Shown: positions 36,731-45,347 of the stretch, piece by piece | How positions within the stretch are numbered: the first letter of the stretch is position 1 | How the letters are laid out: every line of letters starts with the position of its first letter | Source of the DNA: Serratia sp. DD3 | GTDB lineage: Bacteria > Pseudomonadota > Gammaproteobacteria > Enterobacterales > Enterobacteriaceae | NCBI RefSeq assembly: GCF_000496755.2 | Contig: NZ_AYKS02000047.1 | Coordinates: forward strand, 248,001-312,000 | Reading direction: 5' to 3' | Length of the DNA: 64,000 nt | Position numbers and translations under genes: made by a program | Notes under the pieces: model-generated | What the model was told of the DNA's origin: nothing | Database searches by the model: none | What the model saw: the letters and a program-made list of their open reading frames with translations, nothing else

Positions 36731-38800
36731 TTACTGCAACACCGAAATATCCGCTACTTGCAGGAACAGCTCACGCAACTTACTCAGCAACGTCAAGCGA
36801 TTCACCCGCACCGCATCATCTTCAGCCATCACCATCACACTGTCGAAGAACGCATCAACCGTCTCACGCAACGCCGCCAGTTCAACCAATGCTTCCTGAT
36901 AACGACCTGCAGCAAACAAAGGTTCCAGCTTGTCACGCAACACCACCAGATGAGTGGCTAATTTCAGCTCTGTCGGCTCTTTCAATACCGAGGCTTGAAC
37001 CTGATCCAGCAATACATCGTTGGATTTGGCTAAGATATTGGAAACACGCTTGTTAGCCGCAGCCAACGCGGTGGCCTCAGCCAAGGTACGGAAATGTGTT
37101 ACCGCCTTCACCCGTGCATCAAAGTCTGCCGGCCGGGTTGGGCGACGCGCCAATACCGCCTGGATAGTATCCACTGCATGGCCTGCTTCCTGATACCAGG
37201 TACGGAAACGCCCCAACATAAAGTCGATGACATCATCCACCACCTTGGCATTGGTCAGCTTGCTGCCATACAGGCGCGCAGCCTCTTCGGTCAGGGTTTG
37301 CAAATCCAGTGACAGGTTTTTCTCAACGATGATACGCAGCACGCCCAACGCAGCACGGCGTAAAGCAAACGGGTCTTTATCACCTTTTGGATGCTGGCCA
37401 ATACCAAAAATACCGACCAGCGTGTCCATTTTGTCAGCGATTGCCAACGAGCAAGCCACCAGCGATTGAGGCAGTTCATCACCCGCAAAGCGTGGCTGAT
37501 ACTGCTCGTTAAGCGCAACAGCTACGTCCTCGGCTTCACCATCATGGCGTGCGTAGTGCATCCCCATCACACCCTGAGTATCGGTGAATTCGAACACCAT
37601 ATTGGTCATCAGGTCGCACTTCGACAGCAGCCCGGCACGCGTTGCGTGATTAACATCAGCACCAATCTGGCCCGCAATCCAGCCGGCCATGGCTTGAATA
37701 CGGTCAGTCTTATCACGCAGGGTACCCAACTGCTGCTGAAACAGTACCGTTTCCAGGCGCGGTAAATGATCTTCCAGACGCTTCTTGCGGTCAGTATTAA
37801 AGAAGAATTCAGCATCCGCCAAACGAGGACGCACCACTTTCTCATTACCAGAGATGATTTGCTGCGGGTCTCGGGACTCAATATTGGCGACGAAGATAAA
37901 ATTCGGTAACAGTTTGCCAGCGGCATCGTAGACCGGAAAATATTTCTGGTCACCCTTCATGGTATAAACCAACGCTTCAGCAGGCACTGCCAGGAATTTC
38001 TCTTCAAATTTTGCCGTCAGCACCACCGGCCACTCAACCAATGAAGTCACTTCCTCCAGCAGGCTCTCACTCAGATCGGCTTTTCCACCAATCTTCTGTG
38101 CTGCCAGTTCAGCATCACGTTTAATCAACGCCTTGCGGGTTGCGTAATCGGCGATCACTTTACCGCGCTCCTGCAGGATTTGCGGATACTGATCGGCGTT
38201 CTCAATAGTAAACTCTGGCTCACCCATAAAACGGTGACCACGAATGGTGCGAGCCGAATCGATGCCCAGCACGGTGCCTGGGATCAGTTCTGCCCCTAGC
38301 AGCATGGTCACCGTATGTACCGGACGCACGAACTGGGTTTCTTTATCACCCCAACGCATCAATTTGGGAATCGGCAGCTTTGACAGTGCCGTGCTCACCA
38401 TACCGGCCAACAGTTGCTGTGCGGATTGGCCTTTAACATGGGCGCGATACAGTAACCATTCACCTTTATCGGTCACCAGGCGTTCAGCTTGATCAACGGT
38501 AATGCCGCAACCACGCGCCCAGCCCTCAGCGGCCTTACTGGGCTGACCGCTGGCATCGAATGCCTGAGCGATGGCCGGGCCACGTTTTTCAATTTCACGG
38601 TCAGCCTGTGCCGCGCTGAGTTTAGCCACTTTTAATGCTAGGCGACGCGGAGCAGCAAACCAGCTCACTTCGCCATGTGCCAAGCCGGCATTATCAAGTT
38701 CAGCCGTAAAATCTGCAGCAAAAGCTTCTGCCAGTGAGCGAAGAGCCTTCGGCGGCAGCTCTTCGGTGCCGATTTCCACCAGGAAAGTCTGTTGAGTCAT
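36731..38800 (-). CDS. glyS: Glycyl-tRNA synthetase beta subunit
   Basis: 689 residues (as in E. coli). N-terminus [20 protein letters not shown], central HD-like segment [11 protein letters not shown], and a C-terminal anticodon-binding domain. Forms the alpha2beta2 bacterial-type GlyRS with GlyQ; the beta subunit supplies tRNA binding. Nine bases downstream of glyQ. Confidence 0.97.
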   Translation of the reverse strand: MTQQTFLVEIGTEELPPKALRSLAEAFAADFTAELDNAGLAHGEVSWFAAPRRLALKVAKLSAAQADREIEKRGPAIAQAFDASGQPSKAAEGWARGCGITVDQAERLVTDKGEWLLYRAHVKGQSAQQLLAGMVSTALSKLPIPKLMRWGDKETQFVRPVHTVTMLLGAELIPGTVLGIDSARTIRGHRFMGEPEFTIENADQYPQILQERGKVIADYATRKALIKRDAELAAQKIGGKADLSESLLEEVTSLVEWPVVLTAKFEEKFLAVPAEALVYTMKGDQKYFPVYDAAGKLLPNFIFVANIESRDPQQIISGNEKVVRPRLADAEFFFNTDRKKRLEDHLPRLETVLFQQQLGTLRDKTDRIQAMAGWIAGQIGADVNHATRAGLLSKCDLMTNMVFEFTDTQGVMGMHYARHDGEAEDVAVALNEQYQPRFAGDELPQSLVACSLAIADKMDTLVGIFGIGQHPKGDKDPFALRRAALGVLRIIVEKNLSLDLQTLTEEAARLYGSKLTNAKVVDDVIDFMLGRFRTWYQEAGHAVDTIQAVLARRPTRPADFDARVKAVTHFRTLAEATALAAANKRVSNILAKSNDVLLDQVQASVLKEPTELKLATHLVVLRDKLEPLFAAGRYQEALVELAALRETVDAFFDSVMVMAEDDAVRVNRLTLLSKLRELFLQVADISVLQ

Positions 38801-38809
38801 AGCTGCCTC

Positions 38810-39718
38810 TTACTTCTTATTACACATCGGGAAGCCTAACGCTTCGCGGGAAGCGTAGTAGGCCTCGGCAACGGCTTTGGTCAGCGTGCGGATACGCAAA
38901 ATATAACGTTGACGTTCGGTGACCGAGATCGCCTTACGCGCATCCAGCAAATTGAAGGTATGGGCCGCTTTGAGAATACGTTCATACGCAGGTAATGGCA
39001 GGGGGTTTTCCAACGCCAATAGGGTTTGCGCTTCCTTTTCGTATTGCTCAAAACAGGAAAACAGGAAATCTACATCCGCATACTCAAAGTTGTAGGTGGA
39101 TTGCTCCACTTCGTTTTGATGGAACACATCGCCATAGGTGGTGATACCCAATGGCCCGTTGCTCCAAATCAAATCGTAGACGCTATCCACACCCTGGATA
39201 TACATCGCCAGGCGTTCCAGACCGTAAGTGATCTCGCCGGTGACCGGTTTACATTCCAAACCACCAACCTGTTGAAAATAGGTGAACTGGGTCACTTCCA
39301 TCCCGTTCAACCACACTTCCCAACCTAATCCCCAGGCCCCTAGTGTCGGGTTTTCCCAGTTATCTTCAACAAAACGGATATCGTGAATAGCAGGATCCAA
39401 CCCCAGTTCTTTCAATGAACCCAGGTACAGTTCCTGAATATTTTCCGGTGAGGGTTTAATCACTACCTGGAATTGATAATAGTGTTGCAGGCGGTTGGGG
39501 TTTTCCCCATAACGGCCATCGGTCGGGCGACGTGAAGGTTGCACATAGGCCGCAGCCATTGGCTCCGGGCCAAGAGCACGCAAGCAGGTCATCGGGTGAG
39601 ATGTTCCTGCGCCAACTTCCATGTCCAAAGGTTGAACAATAGTGCAACCCTGGCGCGCCCAATAGTCCTGCAGTGTCAGGATCAGACCCTGAAAGGTCTT
39701 GGTATCAAACTTTTGCAT
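38810..39718 (-). CDS. glyQ: Glycyl-tRNA synthetase alpha subunit
   Basis: 302 residues. Class II aminoacyl-tRNA synthetase core with [53 protein letters not shown] and [13 protein letters not shown] (motif 3). Activates glycine. First gene of glyQ-glyS. Its promoter lies in the 366-base gap to the luxR-type gene. Confidence 0.97.
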   Translation of the reverse strand: MQKFDTKTFQGLILTLQDYWARQGCTIVQPLDMEVGAGTSHPMTCLRALGPEPMAAAYVQPSRRPTDGRYGENPNRLQHYYQFQVVIKPSPENIQELYLGSLKELGLDPAIHDIRFVEDNWENPTLGAWGLGWEVWLNGMEVTQFTYFQQVGGLECKPVTGEITYGLERLAMYIQGVDSVYDLIWSNGPLGITTYGDVFHQNEVEQSTYNFEYADVDFLFSCFEQYEKEAQTLLALENPLPLPAYERILKAAHTFNLLDARKAISVTERQRYILRIRTLTKAVAEAYYASREALGFPMCNKK

Positions 39719-40084
39719 GTTGAATTCGCACGCGATACAAGTGGATTTAATAGAGGGGCTCAGTATACCTGTTGACCGTAAGATATACAGCCAGAATCCA
39801 GCAACAAGTCACAATCCCCCGATAAAAACCGTGGTGTGATATGCAAAAAGCCGGTTCAGCACGATACCCTAGTTCATTCAGCTTACCCCATGAGGCCCGA
39901 ATAGCGACAGCAACAGGTTCAAGGTTGACGAGGCATCAAGGGAGTTTGCAAAATGCGGCACTTTAAACTCAGCGTTTTTGGGAGCATAGCCCACGCTATA
40001 AGTGAAGTGATATAGCGTAGCCAACACAAGTAACTTCAAGGATAATGTGTCAAACATTTTAAAATTCATTATGGACAGCTAAGT
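39719..40084. other. Divergent intergenic region glyQ / luxR-type gene
   Basis: 366 bases that must hold the glyQ promoter (minus) and that of the LuxR-type gene (plus). A 63-codon minus-strand frame at 39878-40069 starts MNFKMFDTLSLKLLVLATLY with one hydrophobic stretch, but I find no family and no good Shine-Dalgarno, so I do not call it a gene. No convincing lux box was seen. Confidence 0.45.
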
Positions 40085-40846
40085 ATGATAGAAGGCCTTG
40101 ATAAAGATTGTCATTTATTATCAGAGAGTAAACCTAACGAACTCATTAATTCATCTATCAAAAGCTATCTAGAAAAAAAACTAAAAGAGTTTAATAATAT
40201 AAAGTACGCTTATGCCATAATGAATAAAAAGAACCCTGCTGATTTTTCAGTGATTTCAAATAGAACTGAATGGTTTGATTTTTATGTCAATAACAACTTT
40301 CAGTATATCGACCCGGTTTTAGTGACTGCATCACATCGAGTTACCCCATTTTTTTGGGATAAAAACATCATGATTAACTCGGGAATTAAACTGCCAAAAA
40401 TATTTAATATGGCGAAAAGTTATGATGTTACTCATGGTTATACCTTCGTGTTGCATGACCATCTTCATCATCTGGCGGTTTTATCTATTATCATAGATAG
40501 CCATTGTGATAATAGTGTTGAACCGCTGATTAGAGATAAGCAAGATAGTTTACAGCTATTGTTGATGAAAACGCATGAAAAACTCATTAACACTTCTCAA
40601 GAACTGAATAATGCTAACTACTTTGAGAAAATAAACCAGAGAAATTTCTTTTCCCCTCGCGAGAATGAAATTATTTATTGGGCAAGCATGGGGAAATCCT
40701 ATCAGGAAATTGCACTTATCTTAGGAATTAAACTCACCACAGTAAAATTTCATATTGGAAATGCAGTTAAAAAGTTAGGCGTTAACAATGCCAAGCATGC
40801 CATAAGGCTCAGTGTTGAATTGCAGCTAATCAGGTCGGTTCGCTAA
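40085..40846 (+). CDS. LuxR-type regulator with autoinducer-binding domain (solo)
   Basis: 253 residues. N-terminal autoinducer-binding domain, ~20-165: EWFDFYVNNNFQYIDPVL contains the Trp, Tyr and Asp-Pro that contact acyl-homoserine lactones in TraR/LasR, and TPFFWDKN a further conserved Trp. C-terminal LuxR helix-turn-helix, ~188-245: FSPRENEIIYWASMGKSYQE and KLTTVKFHIGNAVKKLGVNN. Resembles the YenR/SmaR group of enterobacterial receptors. No luxI-type synthase lies within the window, so it is a solo here. Notably AT-rich compared with glyQS, suggesting transfer. Followed by a hairpin terminator. Confidence 0.85.
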   Translation: MIEGLDKDCHLLSESKPNELINSSIKSYLEKKLKEFNNIKYAYAIMNKKNPADFSVISNRTEWFDFYVNNNFQYIDPVLVTASHRVTPFFWDKNIMINSGIKLPKIFNMAKSYDVTHGYTFVLHDHLHHLAVLSIIIDSHCDNSVEPLIRDKQDSLQLLLMKTHEKLINTSQELNNANYFEKINQRNFFSPRENEIIYWASMGKSYQEIALILGIKLTTVKFHIGNAVKKLGVNNAKHAIRLSVELQLIRSVR

Positions 40847-40917
40847 TGTAGCCAAACTTTCAGATAAAATTGCTCAAAAACCATTTGACTAAAAAAAATA
40901 AAAAGGAAGAGGGTAAA

Positions 40918-40950
40918 ATGCATAAAAATATACTCTCACCCCTTCTTTGA
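40918..40950 (+). CDS. Possible 10-residue mini-ORF before the sRNA-like unit
   Basis: ATG at 40918 with GGAAGAGG eight bases upstream encodes MHKNILSPLL then TGA. Its last codons form the left arm of the hairpin at 40933-40961. The combination of a strong RBS, short peptide and overlapping hairpin is leader-like, but no biosynthetic gene follows and there is no codon run that would suggest attenuation. Low confidence. Confidence 0.2.
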   Translation: MHKNILSPLL

Positions 40951-40961
40951 TTGGGTGAGAG
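40933..40961 (+). terminator. Hairpin after the luxR-type gene
   Basis: CTCTCACCC (40933-40941) and GGGTGAGAG (40953-40961) are perfect 9-bp complements around an 11-base loop. No T-run follows; the next bases AAACTGTTGACA carry the -35 box of the sRNA-like unit, so the hairpin may insulate it. Confidence 0.55.
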
Positions 40962-40967
40962 AAACTG

Positions 40968-40996
40968 TTGACAGGCACTCTATGATTTACAATAAT
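40968..40996 (+). promoter_or_regulatory. Sigma-70 promoter of sRNA-like unit 1
   Basis: Consensus -35 TTGACA (40968-40973), 17-base spacer, -10 AATAAT (40991-40996). Predicted start near 41003. The spacing and -10 region are conserved in unit 2 although the -35 differs. Confidence 0.65.
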
Positions 40997-41002
40997 GTTT
41001 AA

Positions 41003-41063
41003 GAATTTTCCCTGGTGTTGGCCAATTTGGCACCTGATCCTTTAATCGGGATCAGTTTTTTTT
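41003..41063 (+). ncRNA. sRNA-like unit 1 (predicted ~60-nt transcript)
   Basis: Short transcription unit: promoter at 40968-40996, a 5' single-stranded part ending TTTTCCCTGG, a short hairpin region (GGT, GCC / GGC, ACC at 41014-41034) and an intrinsic terminator CTGATCC-8-GGATCAG (41034-41055) followed by eight T. It contains no ORF. 58 bases (41005-41062) are identical to unit 2 at 42610-42667, and alignment without gaps continues upstream into the promoter with fewer matches. I know no named sRNA with this sequence. Alternatives: a mobile terminator-bearing repeat, or terminator of a longer transcript. Confidence 0.55.
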
Positions 41064-41344
41064 GCTTAAAATTCTTGTTATTGTTGTTACGCACTAACGA
41101 TAAAGTTTTTTGTTACTGAATGATAGTTATACTAAAGTACAGTCACCCACTATACTTTTTCGGTAACAGGCCCGCATCAGGCACCGTACCAGCGTTTGTG
41201 GCACCCTATGCCGACTTCAAACTACCAGGTAGTCCTTATCTATGGTGCCTTCCCGCTAAGCCAATCATCAGAAATGGTGCACTAACGCTATATACTCGGG
41301 TCACTGCGTCAGTAAAAAACGAAATAAGAATAAGGAGTATCGGC
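41064..41344. other. Intergenic region before tag
   Basis: About 280 bases between sRNA-like unit 1 and tag. No gene; the frame of tag is open upstream to 41120 but without a conserved product. Promoter for tag expected here; nothing further I can support. Confidence 0.4.
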
Positions 41345-41944
41345 ATGGATAATCAACGTTGCGGTTGGGTTACCGCTGACCCATTATATCTTGAGTACCA
41401 CGATAAAGAATGGGGCACCCCAACCACGGATGCACGCGAACTGTTCGAAATGTTGTGTCTGGAAGGGCAACAGGCTGGCCTCTCTTGGATCACGGTGCTG
41501 AAAAAACGTGAAAACTACCGCCGTGCTTTCCACAATTTTGACCCAACACGTATCGCTGCCATGAACGAACAAGATGTGGCGTTATTGCTGCAAGACAGCG
41601 GGATTATCCGCCATCGCGGCAAGATTGAAGCCATCATTGCCAATGCCAAAGCTTATCAAGCCATGGAACTAGCGGGGGAAAATTTTTCTACCTTTATCTG
41701 GCAATTTGTCGGAGGTAAACCGCAACTGAACCACTGGCAAGCCCTAAACGAAGTGCCCGCTCAAACAGAGATTTCTGTTGCCATGTCCAAGGCATTGAAA
41801 AAGCGCGGCTTCAAATTTATCGGTTCAACCATCTGCTATGCCTTTATGCAGGCCTGCGGCTTGGTAAACGACCATGTTACTGGTTGTTTTTGCCACCCGG
41901 AGAATACCAAAGATGATACGCACCGCAACGTCCGCCGACCTTGA
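41345..41944 (+). CDS. tag: DNA-3-methyladenine glycosylase I
   Basis: 199 residues from the ATG at 41345, which has AAGGAG ten bases upstream (E. coli 187). CGWVTADPLYLEYHDKEWG at the start supplies the zinc Cys and His; DHVTGCFCHPEN near the end supplies the other two. GLSWITVLKKRENYRRAF and IIRHRGKIEAIIANAKAY are the helix-hairpin-helix core. Removes 3-methyladenine from alkylated DNA. Overlaps yiaC by 32 bases. Confidence 0.95.
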   Translation: MDNQRCGWVTADPLYLEYHDKEWGTPTTDARELFEMLCLEGQQAGLSWITVLKKRENYRRAFHNFDPTRIAAMNEQDVALLLQDSGIIRHRGKIEAIIANAKAYQAMELAGENFSTFIWQFVGGKPQLNHWQALNEVPAQTEISVAMSKALKKRGFKFIGSTICYAFMQACGLVNDHVTGCFCHPENTKDDTHRNVRRP

Positions 41945-42344
41945 CGTGCTGATGGTGCTCTGGCTAGAAAGCACCACCCGTGCTCATCCCTTTGTGCCAT
42001 CTGACTATTGGCAGCAAAGTGCTCAACTGGTACGGGATAACTATTTGCCCCGGGCTAAAACTTGGGTGTATCTGCATAACCAGCAAATTGTCGCTTTTAT
42101 CAGCATATTGGATGAGCGCTTTATTGGCGCTCTGTTTGTTGACCATCACTTTCATGGCAAAGGGGTGGGGGCAGCATTAATGGCCTGCGTACAACATCAT
42201 TATCGTTGGCTTAGCCTGGAAGTGTATGAGGATAACCAACGAGCTTGCGCCTTCTACTACAAACAAGGGTTCCGCGAAATGCAGCGTCTGTTTAACCAAG
42301 AAACTCAAGCCCATACGCTGATCATGAATTGGCCTGCTACTTAA
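41913..42344 (+). CDS. yiaC: GNAT acetyltransferase YiaC
   Basis: 143 residues from the ATG at 41913 inside the end of tag. GNAT fold with the acetyl-CoA loop HFHGKGVGAALMAC and C-terminal NQRACAFYYKQGFREM. Resembles E. coli YiaC (146 residues), reported to acetylate protein lysines. The tag-yiaC order and overlap are the same as in E. coli. Confidence 0.88.
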   Translation: MIRTATSADLDVLMVLWLESTTRAHPFVPSDYWQQSAQLVRDNYLPRAKTWVYLHNQQIVAFISILDERFIGALFVDHHFHGKGVGAALMACVQHHYRWLSLEVYEDNQRACAFYYKQGFREMQRLFNQETQAHTLIMNWPAT

Positions 42345-42502
42345 TTTCAATAAACTGGCATGGGTCGGTCCGTAGATTGATCGATTAGGATAGGATGAAC
42401 TTGAATGAACTGAGCTGGCAGAGGTTGATCACTCCCGTAAAACAACCCGCTATTCTTCCCGTTTTGTGATTGATATCATATTTTTCTCTTCTGTCACTTT
42501 TT

Positions 42503-42520
42503 AATGGGATCGGTTCCATT
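42503..42520. promoter_or_regulatory. LacI-family-like operator palindrome
   Basis: AATGGGATCGGTTCCATT: seven of nine positions pair around a central CG, the usual layout of LacI/GalR-type operators. Lies about 53 bases before the -10 of sRNA-like unit 2 (-35 region begins 42573). No LacI-type regulator is encoded in the window, so the partner is unknown. Confidence 0.4.
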
Positions 42521-42607
42521 TATGGTGGCGATACTGATAACAGTGGCAATATTTCCAGCTTAATCTCAAAAACTCACAGGCAATCTGTAAGTTACAACAG
42601 TGTTTAA

Positions 42608-42667
42608 TCATTTTCCCTGGTGTTGGCCAATTTGGCACCTGATCCTTTAATCGGGATCAGTTTTTTT
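42608..42667 (+). ncRNA. sRNA-like unit 2 (sibling of unit 1)
   Basis: Same structure as unit 1 at +1605: -35-like CTCACA (42573-42578), 17-base spacer, -10-like AACAGT (42596-42601), then 58 bases identical to unit 1 from 42610 to 42667, including the CTGATCC/GGATCAG terminator (42639-42660) and seven T. The promoter is weaker than unit 1 and may need an activator or be differently regulated. Upstream of 42573 the two loci differ, so this is not a large segmental duplication. Confidence 0.5.
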
Positions 42668-42760
42668 GCTCCTAAGCAATGATAGTAAAAGCTAAACTGA
42701 ATGATGTTATCAGTCGCCACTCCGCTCCCCCTATATATTCATCGCCATTCAAGTCGCAAC

Positions 42761-42774
42761 GGTACCCGGGTACC
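42761..42774. promoter_or_regulatory. Perfect 14-bp palindrome upstream of ghrB
   Basis: GGTACCCGGGTACC is fully self-complementary, 60 bases before the ghrB start and roughly 20-25 bases before a TTATAG -10-like element. Dimensions fit a sugar-acid repressor of the LacI/GntR type, in keeping with the ketoaldonate-reductase role of GhrB; the regulator is unknown. Confidence 0.45.
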
Positions 42775-42834
42775 CTGGTTCACACTAATTAATTGATTTA
42801 TTATAGCTATATCGTTCTCTCGTTGGAGTTTTTA

Positions 42835-43818
42835 ATGAAGCCTTCAGTCATATTGTATCGGAGTATTCCTGCCGACCTGCATCAGCGGCTGGACAAGCAC
42901 TTCACGGTACATGCTTTCGATGATTTACCCCCAGATAATACCCCTGCGTTTGAGACTGCATTACAACAAGCTGAAGGGATTATCGGTTCTGGCGGCAAAA
43001 TTGATGAAGCCTTTCTGCAACGGGCACCTAAACTACGTGCTGCTTCAACGATTACAGTAGGTTACGATAACTTTGACCTCGAAGCGCTTAATGCCCACCA
43101 AGTATTATTGATGCATACCCCGAGCGTATTAACAGAAACCGTGGCCGATACCATCATGGCCTTGATGTTGGCCACGGCACGTCGCGTGGTTGAAGTCGCC
43201 GAGCGAGTGAAAGCGGGTGAGTGGCAAAATAACATTGGGCCCGAGTGGTATGGTGTTGATGTTCATCATAAAACTATTGGCATCCTCGGTATGGGGCGCA
43301 TCGGGCTGGCATTGGCACAACGGGCACACTTAGGCTTTAACATGCCAGTGTTATATAACGCCCGCCGCACCCATCAACAGGCCGAACAAAATTTCAACGC
43401 CCGCCGTTGCGATCTTGATACTCTGCTGGCTGAGTCAGATTTTCTCTGCATCACACTCCCGTTAACTAGCGAAACCTTCCATATGATCGGCCATGAACAG
43501 TTGGCGAAAATGAAGAAAAGCAGCATTTTGATCAATGCAGGGCGAGGGCCGGTGGTTGATGAGCAAGCGCTTATCGAGGCCTTGCAGAACGGTACTATTC
43601 ACGCTGCCGGGTTGGATGTTTTTGAGCAAGAACCGTTATCGGTGAATTCACCACTACTGCAATTGCCCAATGTGGTTGCTGTGCCCCATATCGGTTCTGC
43701 CACTCATGAAACCCGCTATGGCATGGCTGAATGTGCTGTGGATAACCTGATTGCCGCACTCACAGGCCAGGTAACAAAAAATTGCGTTAATCCCCATTTA
43801 CTGATTAACCCCTATTAA
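42835..43818 (+). CDS. ghrB: Glyoxylate/hydroxypyruvate/2-ketogluconate reductase
   Basis: 327 residues from the ATG at 42835 (GGAG ten bases upstream); E. coli 324. D-2-hydroxyacid dehydrogenase family: NAD(P) loop [14 protein letters not shown], catalytic Arg in [10 protein letters not shown], Glu in DVFEQEPL and His in [10 protein letters not shown]. Reduces 2-ketogluconate, glyoxylate or hydroxypyruvate with NADPH. Monocistronic; the next 200 bases to avtA hold its own promoter region and a T/A-rich stretch. Confidence 0.92.
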   Translation: MKPSVILYRSIPADLHQRLDKHFTVHAFDDLPPDNTPAFETALQQAEGIIGSGGKIDEAFLQRAPKLRAASTITVGYDNFDLEALNAHQVLLMHTPSVLTETVADTIMALMLATARRVVEVAERVKAGEWQNNIGPEWYGVDVHHKTIGILGMGRIGLALAQRAHLGFNMPVLYNARRTHQQAEQNFNARRCDLDTLLAESDFLCITLPLTSETFHMIGHEQLAKMKKSSILINAGRGPVVDEQALIEALQNGTIHAAGLDVFEQEPLSVNSPLLQLPNVVAVPHIGSATHETRYGMAECAVDNLIAALTGQVTKNCVNPHLLINPY

Positions 43819-44018
43819 CGACTTGACCTCTATTCACTACAAAGGTGATAGATACCCGTGTTACTCTTTTAGCTGTAAAAATTAATTAGCGTTTTATGCT
43901 ATAAAAAGTACATATCATGATACTTCACGTCGCCAGATAAAATATCTGCTTAATTGCACCTGCTTTTATCTGGCGGTATGGTGGAGCCCTACTGACCAAT
44001 AACAATTCTGCGGCACCT

Positions 44019-45272
44019 ATGACTTTTTCTCTTTTCGGCGATAAATTTACCCGTTATGCCGGTATCACCCGCTTAATGGACGACCTGAATGATGGTCTGC
44101 GCACCCCAGGCGCCATCATGCTCGGCGGTGGAAACCCTGCAAAAATTCCAGAAATGGAAAGTTACTTCAAGCAACTGTGCCAAGATATGCTCGAAAATGG
44201 CAAATTGACTGAAGCACTATGTAACTACGATGGCCCACAAGGCAAAGACCTCTTACTGTCAGCACTGGCTAATCTGCTACAGAAAGAGTTTGATTGGCCC
44301 ATCGGGCCACAAAATATTGCGCTAACAAACGGCAGTCAAAGCGCATTTTTCTACTTATTCAATTTGTTCGCAGGCCGCTACGCAGAAGGGAAACGCCGCC
44401 GCGTGTTATTCCCACTGGCTCCCGAGTACATCGGTTATGCTGATGCCGGGTTGGATGAAGGGGTATTTGTCTCCGCCAAACCCAATATAGAGTTCCTGCC
44501 AGACGGCCAATTTAAATATCACATCGATTTTGAGCATTTAACGATCGGTGACGATATTGGCATGATCTGCGTTTCACGCCCGACCAACCCGACAGGTAAT
44601 GTGATCACCGACGAGGAACTGAACAAACTCGATCTATTGGCACAGCAGCACGATATACCTTTGGTGATTGATAACGCTTATGGCGTACCTTTCCCGGGCA
44701 TTATTTTCAGCGACGCAACGCCATTATGGAACCCCAATATCATTCTGTGCATGAGCCTGTCTAAACTCGGCCTGCCAGGTTCACGTTGTGGCATCGTTAT
44801 AGCCAATGAACGGGTAATTACCGCCCTGACCAATATGAATGGCATTATCAGCCTGTCGCCAGGAAGCATCGGCCCAGCGCTGGCGGCAGAAATGATTGAG
44901 CGTGGTGATCTGTTACGTCTGTCTAATGAAGTGATCGGCCCGTTCTACAAACAGCGTGTTGAACAGACCATTGGCATTATTCGCCGTTATCTGTCACCAG
45001 AACGTTGCCTGATCCACAAACCGGAAGGGGCTATTTTTCTCTGGTTATGGTTTAAGGATCTGCCCATCACCACAGAATTACTCTACCAACGCCTGAAGAA
45101 ACGTGGGGTCCTGATGGTGCCAGGCCACTATTTCTTCCCAGGACTGGAACAGGAATGGCCACATACCCACCAATGTATGCGTATGAACTATATCCCTGAC
45201 CCAGCAAGCATTGAACAGGGTGTGATGATCTTGGCAGAAGAGGTTGAACGAGCACATCAAGAAGCGGGTTAA
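44019..45272 (+). CDS. avtA: Valine-pyruvate aminotransferase
   Basis: 417 residues, the E. coli length. Class I/II PLP aminotransferase: GNPAKIPEM, NYDGPQGKDLLL, SRPTNPTGNVIT, DNAYGVPFPG (cofactor Asp/Tyr) and SLSKLGLPGSRCG with the Schiff-base lysine. Interconverts valine and alanine via the keto acids, an auxiliary route in branched-chain amino acid metabolism. Ends at a hairpin shared with convergent yidE. Confidence 0.95.
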   Translation: MTFSLFGDKFTRYAGITRLMDDLNDGLRTPGAIMLGGGNPAKIPEMESYFKQLCQDMLENGKLTEALCNYDGPQGKDLLLSALANLLQKEFDWPIGPQNIALTNGSQSAFFYLFNLFAGRYAEGKRRRVLFPLAPEYIGYADAGLDEGVFVSAKPNIEFLPDGQFKYHIDFEHLTIGDDIGMICVSRPTNPTGNVITDEELNKLDLLAQQHDIPLVIDNAYGVPFPGIIFSDATPLWNPNIILCMSLSKLGLPGSRCGIVIANERVITALTNMNGIISLSPGSIGPALAAEMIERGDLLRLSNEVIGPFYKQRVEQTIGIIRRYLSPERCLIHKPEGAIFLWLWFKDLPITTELLYQRLKKRGVLMVPGHYFFPGLEQEWPHTHQCMRMNYIPDPASIEQGVMILAEEVERAHQEAG

Positions 45273-45279
45273 AGAACCA

Positions 45280-45299
45280 AGGGGCTCTGAAGAGCCCCT
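45280..45299. terminator. Hairpin between avtA and yidE
   Basis: AGGGGCTC (45280-45287), loop TGAA, GAGCCCCT (45292-45299), seven bases after the avtA stop and 48 before that of yidE. No strong T-run; probable bidirectional end point. Confidence 0.6.
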
Positions 45300-45347
45300 G
45301 AATCTACCACCTTGAAAAACATCACTACATGATCTTGAAAAACACCA

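Larger units (their letters stand above)
42345..42834. other. 490-bp regulatory interval between yiaC and ghrB
   Basis: No protein gene. It contains an 18-bp operator-like palindrome (42503-42520), the second sRNA-like unit (about 42573-42667) and a 14-bp perfect palindrome (42761-42774) ahead of ghrB. A TGTGATTGATATCATA stretch near 42465 loosely resembles a CRP site. Unusually dense in structured signals for this part of the chromosome. Confidence 0.6.

Noticed and set aside
39878..40069. 63-codon minus-strand frame between glyQ and the luxR-type gene
   Set aside because: No similarity to a known small protein such as YsaB, poor Shine-Dalgarno, and it covers the region needed for two divergent promoters.
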